NCBI GenBank assembly: GCA_011959805.1 | Contig: BLMC01000027.1 | Location: 1-34,385 of the forward strand | DNA length: 34,385 nt | DNA from: Lachnospiraceae bacterium | GTDB lineage: Bacteria; Bacillota; Clostridia; Lachnospirales; Lachnospiraceae | Direction: 5' to 3' | Shown here: piece after piece, positions 16,726 through 25,403 of the stretch | Numbering within the stretch: position 1 is the stretch's first letter | How the letters are laid out: every line of letters begins with the position of its first letter | The notes under the pieces: model-generated | Told to the model about the DNA's origin: nothing | The model's input: only the letters and a program-made list of their open reading frames with translations | Database searches by the model: none | Translations under genes and position numbers: made by a program

Positions 16726-17949
16726 TTAAACTATAACTATTTTACCACAATCTACATCGGAAACCGCTGCATCTCGATAAACTATTTTTCCGTCAATCAG
16801 TGTCATTAATGTTCTAGTAAATATCTTCATCGGATTATCATCAAAAATTGCAATATCTGCATCTTTTCCCGGTTCCAGACTTCCCACACGCTCAGAAATA
16901 CCACAGATTTTTGCTGCATTGATTGTCAATGCCTTAAATCCGTCCTCCATAGAAAGTCCTTGTTTTACACAAAGGCCAACACACAAAGGAAGTGATTGAA
17001 TTAAAGATACGGGATGGTCTGTGGTGACGGATACTATAACACCTGCCTGGGCCAAAATACCTGCCGTCTTAAAAGCAACATTCTGTACTTCTATCTTGTT
17101 GCGGGTTGCCAAATCTGGTCCAACTATAGCTGGAAAACCTGACGCAGCAATTTCTTGTGCGATAAGATGCCCTTCGCTACAGTGATCCAATGTCATTTTT
17201 AGGTCAAATTCTTTTGCAATGCGAATTGCCGTAAAAATATCATCCACGCGATGCACATGTGCTTTGAGTGGTATTTTCTTTTCAAAAACAGGTCGCCATG
17301 CCTCATAGTGCAAACTAAAATCTTCATTTTCCCATTCACTTTTCTGTAGATATTGTCGCGCGCTTACAAGTTCGTTGCGCAGCATTCCGGCAATTGCCAT
17401 GCGTGTTACAGGCGATGTATTCATTCCTGCATAATTCACTTTAGGGTTCTCGCCAAACGCAACTTTCATTGCCGATGGAAACTTAAGAATCAAATCGTCA
17501 ATTCTTCTACCGCTCGTCTTCACAACGGCAAACTGGCCTCCGACAACATTTGCGCTGCCGGGACCAATGTTTGCAGAAGTAATACCAGCTCTTACTGCGT
17601 CAGCAAAAGCTGCATCCATCGTGTTGATGGCATCGATTGCGCGAAGCATTGGAGTGATAGGATGCACTGTCTCATTACAGTCATCACCCTCTTGCCCTTT
17701 CTTCTCCTCGGTGATGCCCATATGACAGTGAGACTCAATAAGTCCTGGCATTACCAGATGATGGTTCACATCTATCTTCATACAATCCGCAGATTGTGGG
17801 AGTTCTATATTTGGAGACACCTCAAGGATTTTTCCGTCCTTTATAAGTATGCTGCCCTCAAGAATATCCGTCTTATATTGTTTGCATAGTACGTCGCTCA
17901 TACTGCGGATTGCTGCATTTTCCAATAAAAGCATATTGTCAATAACCAT
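16726..17949 (-). CDS. amidohydrolase, imidazolonepropionase-like
   Basis: A metal-dependent hydrolase of the amidohydrolase superfamily (COG1228 type). Metal ligands are visible in order: HCH in GLIESHCHMGI, the KAHVHRVDDI and TLDHCSEGH His residues, and the Asp of VTTDHPVSL. A small beta-sandwich is formed by the N- and C-terminal parts (ILIKDGKILEV and GKDADIAIFD). The ATG at 17949 gives 407 residues, starts 16 nt after the SpoIIQ-like stop, and has GGAAGGG close upstream; the earlier ATG at 18042 would overlap that gene by 77 nt. The substrate is unknown; related enzymes act on imidazolonepropionate, dipeptides or lactam-type rings. It is probably co-transcribed with the two sporulation-like genes. 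Confidence 0.85.
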   Translation of the reverse strand: MVIDNMLLLENAAIRSMSDVLCKQYKTDILEGSILIKDGKILEVSPNIELPQSADCMKIDVNHHLVMPGLIESHCHMGITEEKKGQEGDDCNETVHPITPMLRAIDAINTMDAAFADAVRAGITSANIGPGSANVVGGQFAVVKTSGRRIDDLILKFPSAMKVAFGENPKVNYAGMNTSPVTRMAIAGMLRNELVSARQYLQKSEWENEDFSLHYEAWRPVFEKKIPLKAHVHRVDDIFTAIRIAKEFDLKMTLDHCSEGHLIAQEIAASGFPAIVGPDLATRNKIEVQNVAFKTAGILAQAGVIVSVTTDHPVSLIQSLPLCVGLCVKQGLSMEDGFKALTINAAKICGISERVGSLEPGKDADIAIFDDNPMKIFTRTLMTLIDGKIVYRDAAVSDVDCGKIVIV

Positions 17950-17965
17950 GCCCTTCCATGATATT

Positions 17966-18850
17966 TTATCCCCGATGCAGAGGGTCGACGGGAACACCAT
18001 CCTTTGTAAGTTTATAATAAATGTTAGTTCCTTCCTCCGCATAATAGATTGTGGGCTTTGCTACTTTTCCTACAACATCACCAGCGGATACTTTGTCTCC
18101 ACTTTTCAGACTAATATCACTAAGTTGCCCGTACGTAAGTTCATATCCATTTCCTAAGTTAAAGCAAATGGTGTTGCCAGTCTTAGCATCATAATATACA
18201 TCTGTCACTACACCATCCGCCGCTGCAGTAATTGCTTGCCCTTCACTCGCTGCAATCACTAATGCGGGATTATAATAGTATTGTTGCATTGTAGTATGAT
18301 AAACTGCCTTGTCCATACTATAGTCCAACAGAACATCGCCGATTACTGGAAGTGCAAGAGAATCCTCGTCAGAAAATGTCAGTGGTGTATCCATCACAAG
18401 ATCTTGGTCTTGCGCCTGCTCCTGCCCATCCATAAATACTGCCGCTTTGTCTGTTCCCTCAAGTGCATTCTTTAGCTTTGTGTTCTCCACTTGTCCTGAG
18501 TTTGCTTCTGTAAAAGCTGGATCGACATCCATGTCATTATTGTCGCTTAAATCATATATATCTTCATCCACAAATCCGTTGTCTGTCTTCTTTTTTTGTG
18601 TAGAAGCTTCTGACTGTGCTTCGCCAGATACAAATTTGGTATCTGTAAGACCTGTATCCTCTTCTTTTGTCGTAATGTTTTCCTGTTCCAGCTTTGCAAA
18701 ATCTATGCGATTTTCTTCTTTTTTCTCTTCGCCCTGCTTTGACATATATACGCCTGCAAGAGTAAGTGCTGACAATACAAACACCGATGCCGCAATAATA
18801 CTAATCTTTTCCCTCTGCAAGGCAGGACGCCTGTTGTTTCGTCTGTTCAT
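17966..18850 (-). CDS. SpoIIQ-like LytM/M23-fold protein, catalytic residues absent
   Basis: A membrane-anchored protein of 294 residues. A short basic N-terminus is followed by one TM segment (ISIIAASVFVLSALTLAGVY, about 18-37), a long acidic low-complexity linker, and a C-terminal LytM-type domain (AITAAADGVVTDVYYD, LTYGQLSDISLKSGDKVSAG, VVGKVAK). The zinc/catalytic motifs of M23 peptidases are replaced: the HxxxD site reads NPALVIAA and the HxH site reads IYYKL. So it should bind rather than cut. In Bacillus and Clostridium SpoIIQ, a forespore protein, pairs with SpoIIIAH across the intermembrane space. It follows a SpoIID-like gene, matching the spoIID-spoIIQ order known in clostridia. 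GGAGGGAAAGG precedes the ATG. Confidence 0.8.
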   Translation of the reverse strand: MNRRNNRRPALQREKISIIAASVFVLSALTLAGVYMSKQGEEKKEENRIDFAKLEQENITTKEEDTGLTDTKFVSGEAQSEASTQKKKTDNGFVDEDIYDLSDNNDMDVDPAFTEANSGQVENTKLKNALEGTDKAAVFMDGQEQAQDQDLVMDTPLTFSDEDSLALPVIGDVLLDYSMDKAVYHTTMQQYYYNPALVIAASEGQAITAAADGVVTDVYYDAKTGNTICFNLGNGYELTYGQLSDISLKSGDKVSAGDVVGKVAKPTIYYAEEGTNIYYKLTKDGVPVDPLHRG

Positions 18851-18942
18851 CCTTTCCCTCCATTTCCGGCAAACAGTTCTGCCTCTGACAAAACTGCAAC
18901 AAACCCTTTGCCTGTCTATAGCATTGACGCCTCAGGAGGATT

Positions 18943-19626
18943 TTATTCATAAATATTGACCCTGATATCACCGTAAAAATATTTTAATATCTCATAAAAA
19001 TCCATGCCTTGTGTTGCAAGTACATAGGCATAATTAAGAGAAAAACCTACTTGATCGCCTGCCTCAGACACCAGCATTCCCGCAGGAGAAGTGGTAAAAA
19101 AAGGAGCTGTAGTTACGCTCCCATCCTTCGTAATTACAGCTCCTTTTACAGCATCAGCCGCACGTTCTATTTCATTTAATTTTATGAGCGCATCGAAATC
19201 CGACACAGCTTCTGTATGAATCTGGTAAAAATGGTCTGCCGCAAAGTGCATTTTTTCATAGTCAAGCACCTCGGGACATTGTTCTGTCTCCCATATAGAT
19301 ACCAGATTGCTGCGACACACAATTGCAAGCGCTTTCAAATACTCCTGTTCTGGATCTCGCATTGTATCTGTTCCAGCAATATAATCCTCGGAAGAACTAA
19401 ACACCATATCTTCTGGAACCGCCCGATACATTAAATATTGTGTCAGTTGTTCCGGCTGGAAAACAAAACGACCAATATCCTCCTCTACGCGGATAACAAA
19501 GCGCTCATCCATTCCACCTTCTTCATTCTCCTCCTGCTTCCACTCCCCTTTATCAGGTTTGACAAATACAGTTCCGATTAGTGGAACACACACAATGAAG
19601 GTTATCAGCCGCGAGATTTTTTTCAC
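18943..19626 (-). CDS. SpoIID-like protein, divergent
   Basis: A 228-residue membrane-anchored protein related to SpoIID, a lytic transglycosylase that helps peptidoglycan remodelling during engulfment. The N-terminus has a basic stretch and a TM segment (LITFIVCVPLIGTVFV). Family-like patterns follow: LTQYLMYRAVPEDM, where the catalytic Glu would be, YLKALAIVCRSNLVS, AVITKDGSVTTAPFFTTS, and the C-terminal GFSLNYAYVLATQGMDFYEILKYFYGD. It is shorter and more diverged than typical SpoIID (about 340 residues), so enzymatic activity is unsure. The likely start is the GTG at 19626, preceded by AGGTGAG; a TTG at 19647 overlaps that site. A sigma-E-like promoter lies upstream. It precedes the SpoIIQ-like gene by 92 nt. 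Confidence 0.75.
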   Translation of the reverse strand: MKKISRLITFIVCVPLIGTVFVKPDKGEWKQEENEEGGMDERFVIRVEEDIGRFVFQPEQLTQYLMYRAVPEDMVFSSSEDYIAGTDTMRDPEQEYLKALAIVCRSNLVSIWETEQCPEVLDYEKMHFAADHFYQIHTEAVSDFDALIKLNEIERAADAVKGAVITKDGSVTTAPFFTTSPAGMLVSEAGDQVGFSLNYAYVLATQGMDFYEILKYFYGDIRVNIYE

Positions 19627-19662
19627 AGCAAACTCACCTGCCTGCAATATTTCATTGTTTCT

Positions 19663-19691
19663 ATTTTATGCATTTTTTAAAATACTATACC
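19663..19691 (-). promoter_or_regulatory. possible sigma-E promoter of the SpoIID-like gene
   Basis: On the minus strand GGTATA (19691-19686) and CATAAAAT (19670-19663) with 15 bp between, close to the sigma-E pattern of a -35 containing ATA and a -10 CATACAnT. spoIID is a sigma-E gene in B. subtilis. Confidence 0.4.
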
Positions 19692-19703
19692 CAAATGCTC
19701 TCC

Positions 19704-20633
19704 TTAACCATCTATCATAATATCCATTGCCTGCATATCATTGATAAGAACAACCTCCTTATGCTTTCCACCAAATTCACCGTCAAGTGTCCATGCAACT
19801 TCTTCCTGCGATTCTATAATAAGTTTGCCAGACTTAAAACTGTACATGTATTGTGTATCTATGTTTTGAATTGCAAGCGCAGCCAAAATTGAATTTAATT
19901 CCATAGGATTTTTTGGCATTTTAATCAAGGTCACTTCAAAAAGACCATCATTCAACGCAATATTTCCCTTAAACACATTGCCCGCAATACTTTTAAAACC
20001 GCCAACCGAATAAGAGTTTGTGACCATGCCAAATATAAAATCATCCTCAATTATCTTTGTATCTCCATTTTCTGACATACTTGTCACTTTTAACCGATAA
20101 GACTTAATATTCTGAAGATGTTTTACCCCCTCAAGAATATAGGCCATATGCCCCAACATATTTTTCATTTCTTGCGGTGTTCCATATGAAACCTCTGTAA
20201 AAAGTCCAAACGCAGCAATATATACAAACACATCCTCATTAAATCTACCTACATCACACGAAAATACAGTACCATTTACCACTGTCTCCGCTGCTTTTTT
20301 CATGGTCGAAGAAATTTTTAAACTGTTCGCAAAATCATTTGTGCTTCCTGCTGGAATATAACCGATTGTCGTCTTAAAACCCGACTGCATCATCCCTGTC
20401 ACAATCTCATCTAGTGTACCGTCTCCGCCACTACACACCACAAGGCTGTAAGATCTATTGCGCTCTCGCATAATTCGACAGGCATCTCCTCGCTCCTGTG
20501 TAGGATACACTGTCACCTCGTATCCAGATTTTACCAAAATATCCACAATCTGTAACAAGTTATTTTTAATTAGCCCTTTCCCTGAATGTGGATTGATTAT
20601 AAACAATGCTTTTTGCTCTAAAACTGTACTCAT
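19704..20633 (-). CDS. diacylglycerol/lipid kinase family protein
   Basis: A 309-residue protein of the DAGK catalytic family (YegS/BmrU/DgkB type), which phosphorylates lipid substrates with ATP at the membrane face. The N-terminal catalytic lobe has FIINPHSGKG, the nucleotide loop GGDGT (69-73) and PAGSTND (94-100), all characteristic. The C-terminal lobe is a beta-sandwich with the late DGLFEVTLIK and TLDGEFGG patterns. The start overlaps the whiA stop (ATGA), so translation is probably coupled, and it is the last gene of the hprK-whiA run. DgkB recycles diacylglycerol from lipoteichoic acid turnover in Bacillus; whether that is the role here is not clear from sequence. Confidence 0.9.
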   Translation of the reverse strand: MSTVLEQKALFIINPHSGKGLIKNNLLQIVDILVKSGYEVTVYPTQERGDACRIMRERNRSYSLVVCSGGDGTLDEIVTGMMQSGFKTTIGYIPAGSTNDFANSLKISSTMKKAAETVVNGTVFSCDVGRFNEDVFVYIAAFGLFTEVSYGTPQEMKNMLGHMAYILEGVKHLQNIKSYRLKVTSMSENGDTKIIEDDFIFGMVTNSYSVGGFKSIAGNVFKGNIALNDGLFEVTLIKMPKNPMELNSILAALAIQNIDTQYMYSFKSGKLIIESQEEVAWTLDGEFGGKHKEVVLINDMQAMDIMIDG

Positions 20634-21520
20634 CCATCACCTCTGAGCTTTTCTGCCAGCTCACTCAGCTTCCTCAATCTATGATTTACACCCGATTTTC
20701 CCACTGTTGGAGATAAATATTCTCCCAACTCCTTCAACGCTGCATCTGGATATTCCAGACGTAGCTGCGCAATCTGTCTAAGATTTTCTTTCAGATTATC
20801 AAAACCATAATGTTCTTTGATATATTGAATATCCGCAATCTGCTTTGCAGCTGCGTTGACCGTCTTTGTAATATTGGCGGTCTCACAATTGACCCTCCTG
20901 TTAATAGAATTTCGCATATCCTTAAAAATCCGTAAATTTTCAAGATTCATTAAAGAAATATGGGCACCGATTACATTTAGCAACTCCACAATCTCCTCAC
21001 TCTCTTTGATATATACAACCTGATATTTCTTTCGCATCACTGTTTTTGCGTGAATATGATATACAGATAGTGTATCCATTAGCTGAGTTGCCTGCTGTGC
21101 ATCCCCACACACAAATTCCAAATGATATCCTTTTTCTGGATTGCTCATAGAACCAATGCCTAAAAAAGCCCCCCTTAAAAAGGCGCGCTTACAGCATAAA
21201 CTTTTTATCAACAGTGGATTGACAAGTAGTTCGTCACCACAACATTTTATCGTCTGGAGTATTTTATGCACACCACCAGCATCTTGTACTACATATTCTT
21301 GTGCACAAAACTGCTGTCCGAACAATCGTTCAAAAAGCATATGACATCTTTGTACAATCAATGGAGTATCTACTGGCAATTCAATTCGATTCTTCCCCAA
21401 AGAATCTGTTTTTACGGTTCCTACATACACTAAAATTGCTGCGAGTTCTGCTATTTGACAATGTCTTGCATCATTTTCAAACCTTACAAGTTCATCTTTC
21501 ACATCTCCCGAAAAAGACAT
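20630..21520 (-). CDS. whiA: DNA-binding protein WhiA
   Basis: A 296-residue protein with two domains: an N-terminal LAGLIDADG homing-endonuclease-like fold without nuclease activity (around CCKRAFLRGAFLGIGSMSNP) and a C-terminal helix-turn-helix with LGEYLSPTVGKSGVNHRLRK. WhiA controls sporulation septation in Streptomyces and affects cell division and chromosome segregation in Bacillus. The start (MSFSGDVKDEL) is standard and preceded by AGGTGG at the end of rapZ, 8 nt apart. In many Firmicutes yvcK sits between rapZ and whiA; here it is absent. The length is slightly below the usual 310-320. Confidence 0.96.
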   Translation of the reverse strand: MSFSGDVKDELVRFENDARHCQIAELAAILVYVGTVKTDSLGKNRIELPVDTPLIVQRCHMLFERLFGQQFCAQEYVVQDAGGVHKILQTIKCCGDELLVNPLLIKSLCCKRAFLRGAFLGIGSMSNPEKGYHLEFVCGDAQQATQLMDTLSVYHIHAKTVMRKKYQVVYIKESEEIVELLNVIGAHISLMNLENLRIFKDMRNSINRRVNCETANITKTVNAAAKQIADIQYIKEHYGFDNLKENLRQIAQLRLEYPDAALKELGEYLSPTVGKSGVNHRLRKLSELAEKLRGDG

Positions 21521-21528
21521 TGAACCAC

Positions 21529-22380
21529 CTACTTTGTATCCCTATGGCGCAAGGTAAGCCCATAATCACCCTTATCTTTCATGCACTTATAAAGTTCACC
21601 GGCAAGCGTCACGCTTCTGTGCTGGCCACCTGTACATCCGATTGCAATGACAAGTTGATATTTTCCTTCATTAATATAATGTGGAATTAAAAAATGAATC
21701 ATATTCGTAAGCTTATCCAAAAACGTATGTGCTTCTGGAAAACTCATAACATAATCTTGTACCTCACGATCCAGTCCTGTCTTTTGTTTTAATTCATCAA
21801 TATAAAAAGGGTTTGGCAAAAACCGCACGTCAAAAACCAAATCTGCATCTTGGGGAATGCCATGTTTGAAGCCAAAGGACATTATATTTACCATCAAGTT
21901 ATTGTAAGACTGATTATTCACAAATATTCGGTCCAACTCCACCTTCAATTCCCGCGTTAATAGATTTGTAGTGTCAATTACATAATCTGCTGCCTGCTTA
22001 ATACTTGCCAGCAGCGCTCGTTCTCTTGTGATGCCGCTCATTAAGTCCCCATCTACCGACAACGGATGAACACGCCGCGATTCTTTATAGCGCTTCAACA
22101 ATACATTGTCAGCCGCCTCAAGAAATAAAATCTCAAAAGCATAGTTTTCTCGCAGCCGCGCAATAAGCTGATTGACATCCTCAAAAGACTGATCCGCCCG
22201 AACATCCAATCCTAGTGCTACCTTTAATATACCATTGTCTGGCATTGCCAAAAGTTCCATAAATTTTTCGATCAATGGTACTGGCATATTGTCAGCGCAA
22301 TAGTAACCTGCATCCTCAAGCATCTTCATCGCAGTCGACTTTCCGCCCCCACTCATGCCAGTAACAATCACAAATCTCAT
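21529..22380 (-). CDS. rapZ: RNase adapter / nucleotide-binding protein RapZ (YvcJ)
   Basis: A cytoplasmic P-loop protein of 283 residues that binds ATP/GTP. The Walker A loop TGMSGGGKS lies at residues 7-15, VALGLDVRA and ADYVIDTTNL are typical of the N-terminal domain, and the C-terminal domain ends with IGCTGGQHRSV, the conserved signature. In E. coli RapZ directs RNase E to the GlmZ small RNA and so controls glucosamine-6-phosphate synthesis. In Gram-positives (YvcJ) the partner is unsettled, with links to competence and cell-envelope sensing. It is between murB (14 nt) and whiA (8 nt) in one operon, consistent with a role linked to cell-wall precursors. Confidence 0.96.
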   Translation of the reverse strand: MRFVIVTGMSGGGKSTAMKMLEDAGYYCADNMPVPLIEKFMELLAMPDNGILKVALGLDVRADQSFEDVNQLIARLRENYAFEILFLEAADNVLLKRYKESRRVHPLSVDGDLMSGITRERALLASIKQAADYVIDTTNLLTRELKVELDRIFVNNQSYNNLMVNIMSFGFKHGIPQDADLVFDVRFLPNPFYIDELKQKTGLDREVQDYVMSFPEAHTFLDKLTNMIHFLIPHYINEGKYQLVIAIGCTGGQHRSVTLAGELYKCMKDKGDYGLTLRHRDTK

Positions 22381-22394
22381 CCTATCAGCCCTTT

Positions 22395-23345
22395 CTAATC
22401 AAATCCCAGCAAGATGACTTCCGGCTCTATCCTGACCTTAGCAGACGCAAACACTTGCCTCTGCACTTCCATAATCAGCGCTTGAATATCCGCGGCGGAA
22501 GCATTGTTTTTATTGATGACAAAACCACAATGTTTCTCAGAAATCTGCGCGCCCCCTACAGAAAAACCACGCAAACCCGCTTCCTCAATCAATTTTCCTG
22601 CATAATAGCCCTCCGGCCGTTTAAATGTGGAACCTGCGCTTGGATATTCTAACGGCTGTTTTTCTCGCCGTCTACATGCCAATTCCTCCATCTTTGCTTG
22701 TATTTCATCTTTATTTCCGAGTGTAAGTGCAAGTGTCACCTCCAAGACAATCAGTGGTTGTTCCTTTACTAGACTATGCCGATATGCAAAGTTCATTTCT
22801 GCACCACTTTTCTCAATCAGCTTACCACTTGGTGTCATTAGAAGCACACGTTCTACAACCTGACGCATCTCCCCGCCGTAAGCTCCCGCATTCATGACAA
22901 TCGCACCGCCAATACTACCAGGAATCCCAGCCGCAAACTCAAATCCTGTCAGCCCATTCTCACATGCCTTATGCGCTACCTGCGCCAGTGAAGCCCCTGC
23001 CTCACAGACTAACTTGGTTTCATTCACAACGATATGCGTATATTTATTTGACAAATGCAATACAACACCGCGTATACCCTTGTCACTAACCAACACATTA
23101 CTGCCATTTCCCAATAGATAAAAATCTTCATTTAGATAAGAAAATCCCTCTGCTTGTAATGCCACAAGCACTTTACTAAGCTGCGCGGAAGTATTAATCT
23201 CCACAAATATGTCAGCCTTACCACCTGTGCGAAAGGTGGTATGCGCTGACATCTCTTCATTCATCAGTATTTGCTCCGAATCTAATATTTGGGATAATCT
23301 TTGGTAGAGTCTTTGTTTTACTTCCTGATTAAACTCTGTTTTCAA
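22395..23345 (-). CDS. murB: UDP-N-acetylenolpyruvoylglucosamine reductase
   Basis: An FAD enzyme that reduces UDP-GlcNAc-enolpyruvate to UDP-MurNAc with NADPH, the second committed step of peptidoglycan synthesis. The 316-residue chain has the FAD-binding pattern LLGNGSNVLVSDKGIRG, the AGIPGSIGGAIVMNAGAYGG block, YRHS with the active-site Tyr/Arg, and the late GSTFKRPEGYYAGKLIEEAG with the catalytic Ser, so it looks like the type II family. The start appears to be TTG at 23345 with AGAGG 9 nt upstream; the next ATG would remove conserved N-terminal sequence. It is preceded by a 126-nt gap with a hairpin, and rapZ follows 14 nt later. Confidence 0.96.
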   Translation of the reverse strand: MKTEFNQEVKQRLYQRLSQILDSEQILMNEEMSAHTTFRTGGKADIFVEINTSAQLSKVLVALQAEGFSYLNEDFYLLGNGSNVLVSDKGIRGVVLHLSNKYTHIVVNETKLVCEAGASLAQVAHKACENGLTGFEFAAGIPGSIGGAIVMNAGAYGGEMRQVVERVLLMTPSGKLIEKSGAEMNFAYRHSLVKEQPLIVLEVTLALTLGNKDEIQAKMEELACRRREKQPLEYPSAGSTFKRPEGYYAGKLIEEAGLRGFSVGGAQISEKHCGFVINKNNASAADIQALIMEVQRQVFASAKVRIEPEVILLGFD

Positions 23346-23425
23346 TTGCTGAAACCTCTTATTTAAAACCGTTCTATTTTATATTTTTATTGTGATACTT
23401 TTTCTCTCTTTTATTCTTCTGATTC

Positions 23426-23469
23426 ATTATGGTTCATGCCAACAATATTTTTATCACACGAACCATAAT
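23426..23469. terminator. hairpin between glk and murB
   Basis: ATTATGGTTC (23426-23435) and GAACCATAAT (23460-23469) pair over 10 bp with a 24-nt loop; two further pairs are possible beyond a mismatch. The T-run (ATTTTTATT) is on the plus-strand side, whereas the genes read on the minus strand, so it is not a normal terminator for glk. It may be a processing or stability element between glk and murB. Confidence 0.35.
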
Positions 23470-23471
23470 TT

Positions 23472-24419
23472 TTATTCTAGTACCAACTTCGCCGCACCAT
23501 AAATCCCGGCATCATTTCCAAGCGTAGCAAGTCGAAACTGTGCTTCTTTGCATCCGTGAAAAACATATGTTTCATAATACTTCGAGACATACTGGCACAG
23601 AATCTCTCCTGCTTTTGAGACGCCACCGCCAAGAACAATCACTTCTGGATTTACAACACATGCAATCATTGCAAGTCCTTTTCCAAGGTACTCACCAAAC
23701 TGTTCTGCCACTTCACATGCAAGACTGTCACCCTCTTTAACTGCATCAAATACTGTCTTTGCACTCAACTTTTTATTTGCTTTTGCTGCTCGGAGTATAC
23801 TATCTTGTTCAGAGCTAGAAAGCGCTCTGTCTGCAAGACGCACAATACCGGTCGCAGATGCATATTGCTCCAGGCATCCATGCCCGCCACAGCCGCATTC
23901 ATCAGGTTCTCCTTCCGCAATGTGAATATGTCCGATTTCTCCCCCTGAACCAGTAGCGCCCGTTACCATCTTTCCATTGACAATAATACCACCGCCAACA
24001 CCAGTGCCAAGAGTTGCAAGCACCATATTACTACAACCTTTTCCACCTCCGCACCACATTTCTCCAAGAGCTGCCACATTTGCGTCATTTCCTGCCTTTA
24101 CAGGCATCTGTAATAAATTGCCAAGCACCTCATTTACATTGATTACACTCCAACCAAGATTGACTGCCATATGTACAATTCCTTGCTCATCTACTGGCCC
24201 AGGAACACCGATTCCAACCCCGATAACATCTTCTTTTGTAATCTGTTTCTCTGCAATTTTGTCCAGTATAGCCTTTGCAATATCCGGCAAGATTTGACTT
24301 CCATTGTCTTCTTTGTGCGTCAAAATCTCCCATTTATCTACCACAGTTCCCTTCGGGTCAAAAAGTCCAATCTTCACTGTAGTTCCACCCAAATCAACTC
24401 CAAAACAAAATTTACTCAT
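23472..24419 (-). CDS. glk: ROK-family glucokinase
   Basis: This enzyme phosphorylates glucose with ATP. The 315-residue chain has the N-terminal ATP-binding loop DLGGTTVKIG, the catalytic Asp in GNDANVAALGE (D112), and the ROK zinc site EIGH (H164) plus ECGCGGHGCLEQ (C175, C177, C182). The zinc ligands mark it as ROK rather than the E. coli Glk type. AAGGAG lies directly before the ATG at normal spacing. It is 40 nt downstream of hprK on the same strand, so a sugar kinase and the sensor kinase of carbon catabolite control are made together. Other sugars or a regulatory role cannot be excluded, but no DNA-binding domain is present. Confidence 0.94.
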   Translation of the reverse strand: MSKFCFGVDLGGTTVKIGLFDPKGTVVDKWEILTHKEDNGSQILPDIAKAILDKIAEKQITKEDVIGVGIGVPGPVDEQGIVHMAVNLGWSVINVNEVLGNLLQMPVKAGNDANVAALGEMWCGGGKGCSNMVLATLGTGVGGGIIVNGKMVTGATGSGGEIGHIHIAEGEPDECGCGGHGCLEQYASATGIVRLADRALSSSEQDSILRAAKANKKLSAKTVFDAVKEGDSLACEVAEQFGEYLGKGLAMIACVVNPEVIVLGGGVSKAGEILCQYVSKYYETYVFHGCKEAQFRLATLGNDAGIYGAAKLVLE

Positions 24420-24459
24420 ATTGTTCTCCTTGTATTCTATGCTCTATCTTTATATCTCT

Positions 24460-25401
24460 TTACTCTTCCTCATCATCACGCGGCTTTGCCAAAGAGTTCT
24501 GTACACGTTGATACAACTCCTGTGCAGCATTGTAACCCATCTTTTTCTGACGATAATTGACCGCTGCCGACTCACAAATAATCGCAAGATTTCTGCCGGG
24601 TCTTATTGGTATATTATGACAGACAACTTTGTTTCCTAGATATTCTGTGAAATTCTCCTCAAGTCCAAGTCTATCATACTTCTTTTCCTTATCCCAGTCT
24701 TCCAGTCGAATGACTAAATTAATATTGGTGGTATCCATAACGCTCTGCACACCATAAAGAGTCTTTACATCTATAATTCCAATACCGCGCAACTCAATAA
24801 AATGTCGTGTAATATCTGGTGCCGAACCAATCAAAGTATCATCGCTTACTTTTCTAATTTCCACAACATCATCTGAAACAAGACGATGACCGCGCTTAAT
24901 CAACTCCAGCGCCGCCTCACTCTTGCCAATACCACTCTCTCCTGTAATTAATACCCCTTCTCCATATACATCTACCAACACACCATGCACAGAAATACAA
25001 GGGGCGAGTTTCACATTCAACCATCGTATAATCTCCGCCATAAAAGCAGAGGTCGGCTTTCCTGTAACTAGAATTGGCACATTATGTTTTAACGCCGCCT
25101 TCATAAAAATCTCATCTGGTTGCAGATTTCGACAAAAAATAATACAGGGAGTTTTCTCCGAAATAACTCTTGGGTAAACCTCCTCTTTCTTTTCATCGGT
25201 AAGATTCTTCATATAAGAATACTCCACAAAACCAATAATCTGCGGTCTAGTCTCCTCAAAATGCTCAAAATATCCTGCCAGCTGCAACGCTGGTCTGTTG
25301 ATATCTGGCTGATGAATTTTTACGCTCGCCACATCAATCTGTGGTGTCAGATTTTTGAGCTTAAGCTTTTCAATTACCTGTTCAATACTTACACTTGCCA
25401 T
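24460..25401 (-). CDS. hprK: HPr kinase/phosphorylase
   Basis: A bifunctional enzyme that phosphorylates HPr on Ser46 and removes the phosphate again, setting carbon catabolite repression through CcpA. The 313-residue chain shows the conserved catalytic His (H139 in SVHGVLVDVYG), the P-loop GESGIGKS (154-161), the LVSDDVVEI block and the RGIGIIDV segment with the signature of the family. GAGGG before the ATG is the ribosome site, at the end of the preceding gene. That gene is a secreted BspA-like protein only 2 nt away, an unusual partner. HprK and glk are commonly close in Firmicutes. Confidence 0.97.
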   Translation of the reverse strand: MASVSIEQVIEKLKLKNLTPQIDVASVKIHQPDINRPALQLAGYFEHFEETRPQIIGFVEYSYMKNLTDEKKEEVYPRVISEKTPCIIFCRNLQPDEIFMKAALKHNVPILVTGKPTSAFMAEIIRWLNVKLAPCISVHGVLVDVYGEGVLITGESGIGKSEAALELIKRGHRLVSDDVVEIRKVSDDTLIGSAPDITRHFIELRGIGIIDVKTLYGVQSVMDTTNINLVIRLEDWDKEKKYDRLGLEENFTEYLGNKVVCHNIPIRPGRNLAIICESAAVNYRQKKMGYNAAQELYQRVQNSLAKPRDDEEE

Positions 25402-25403
25402 TT

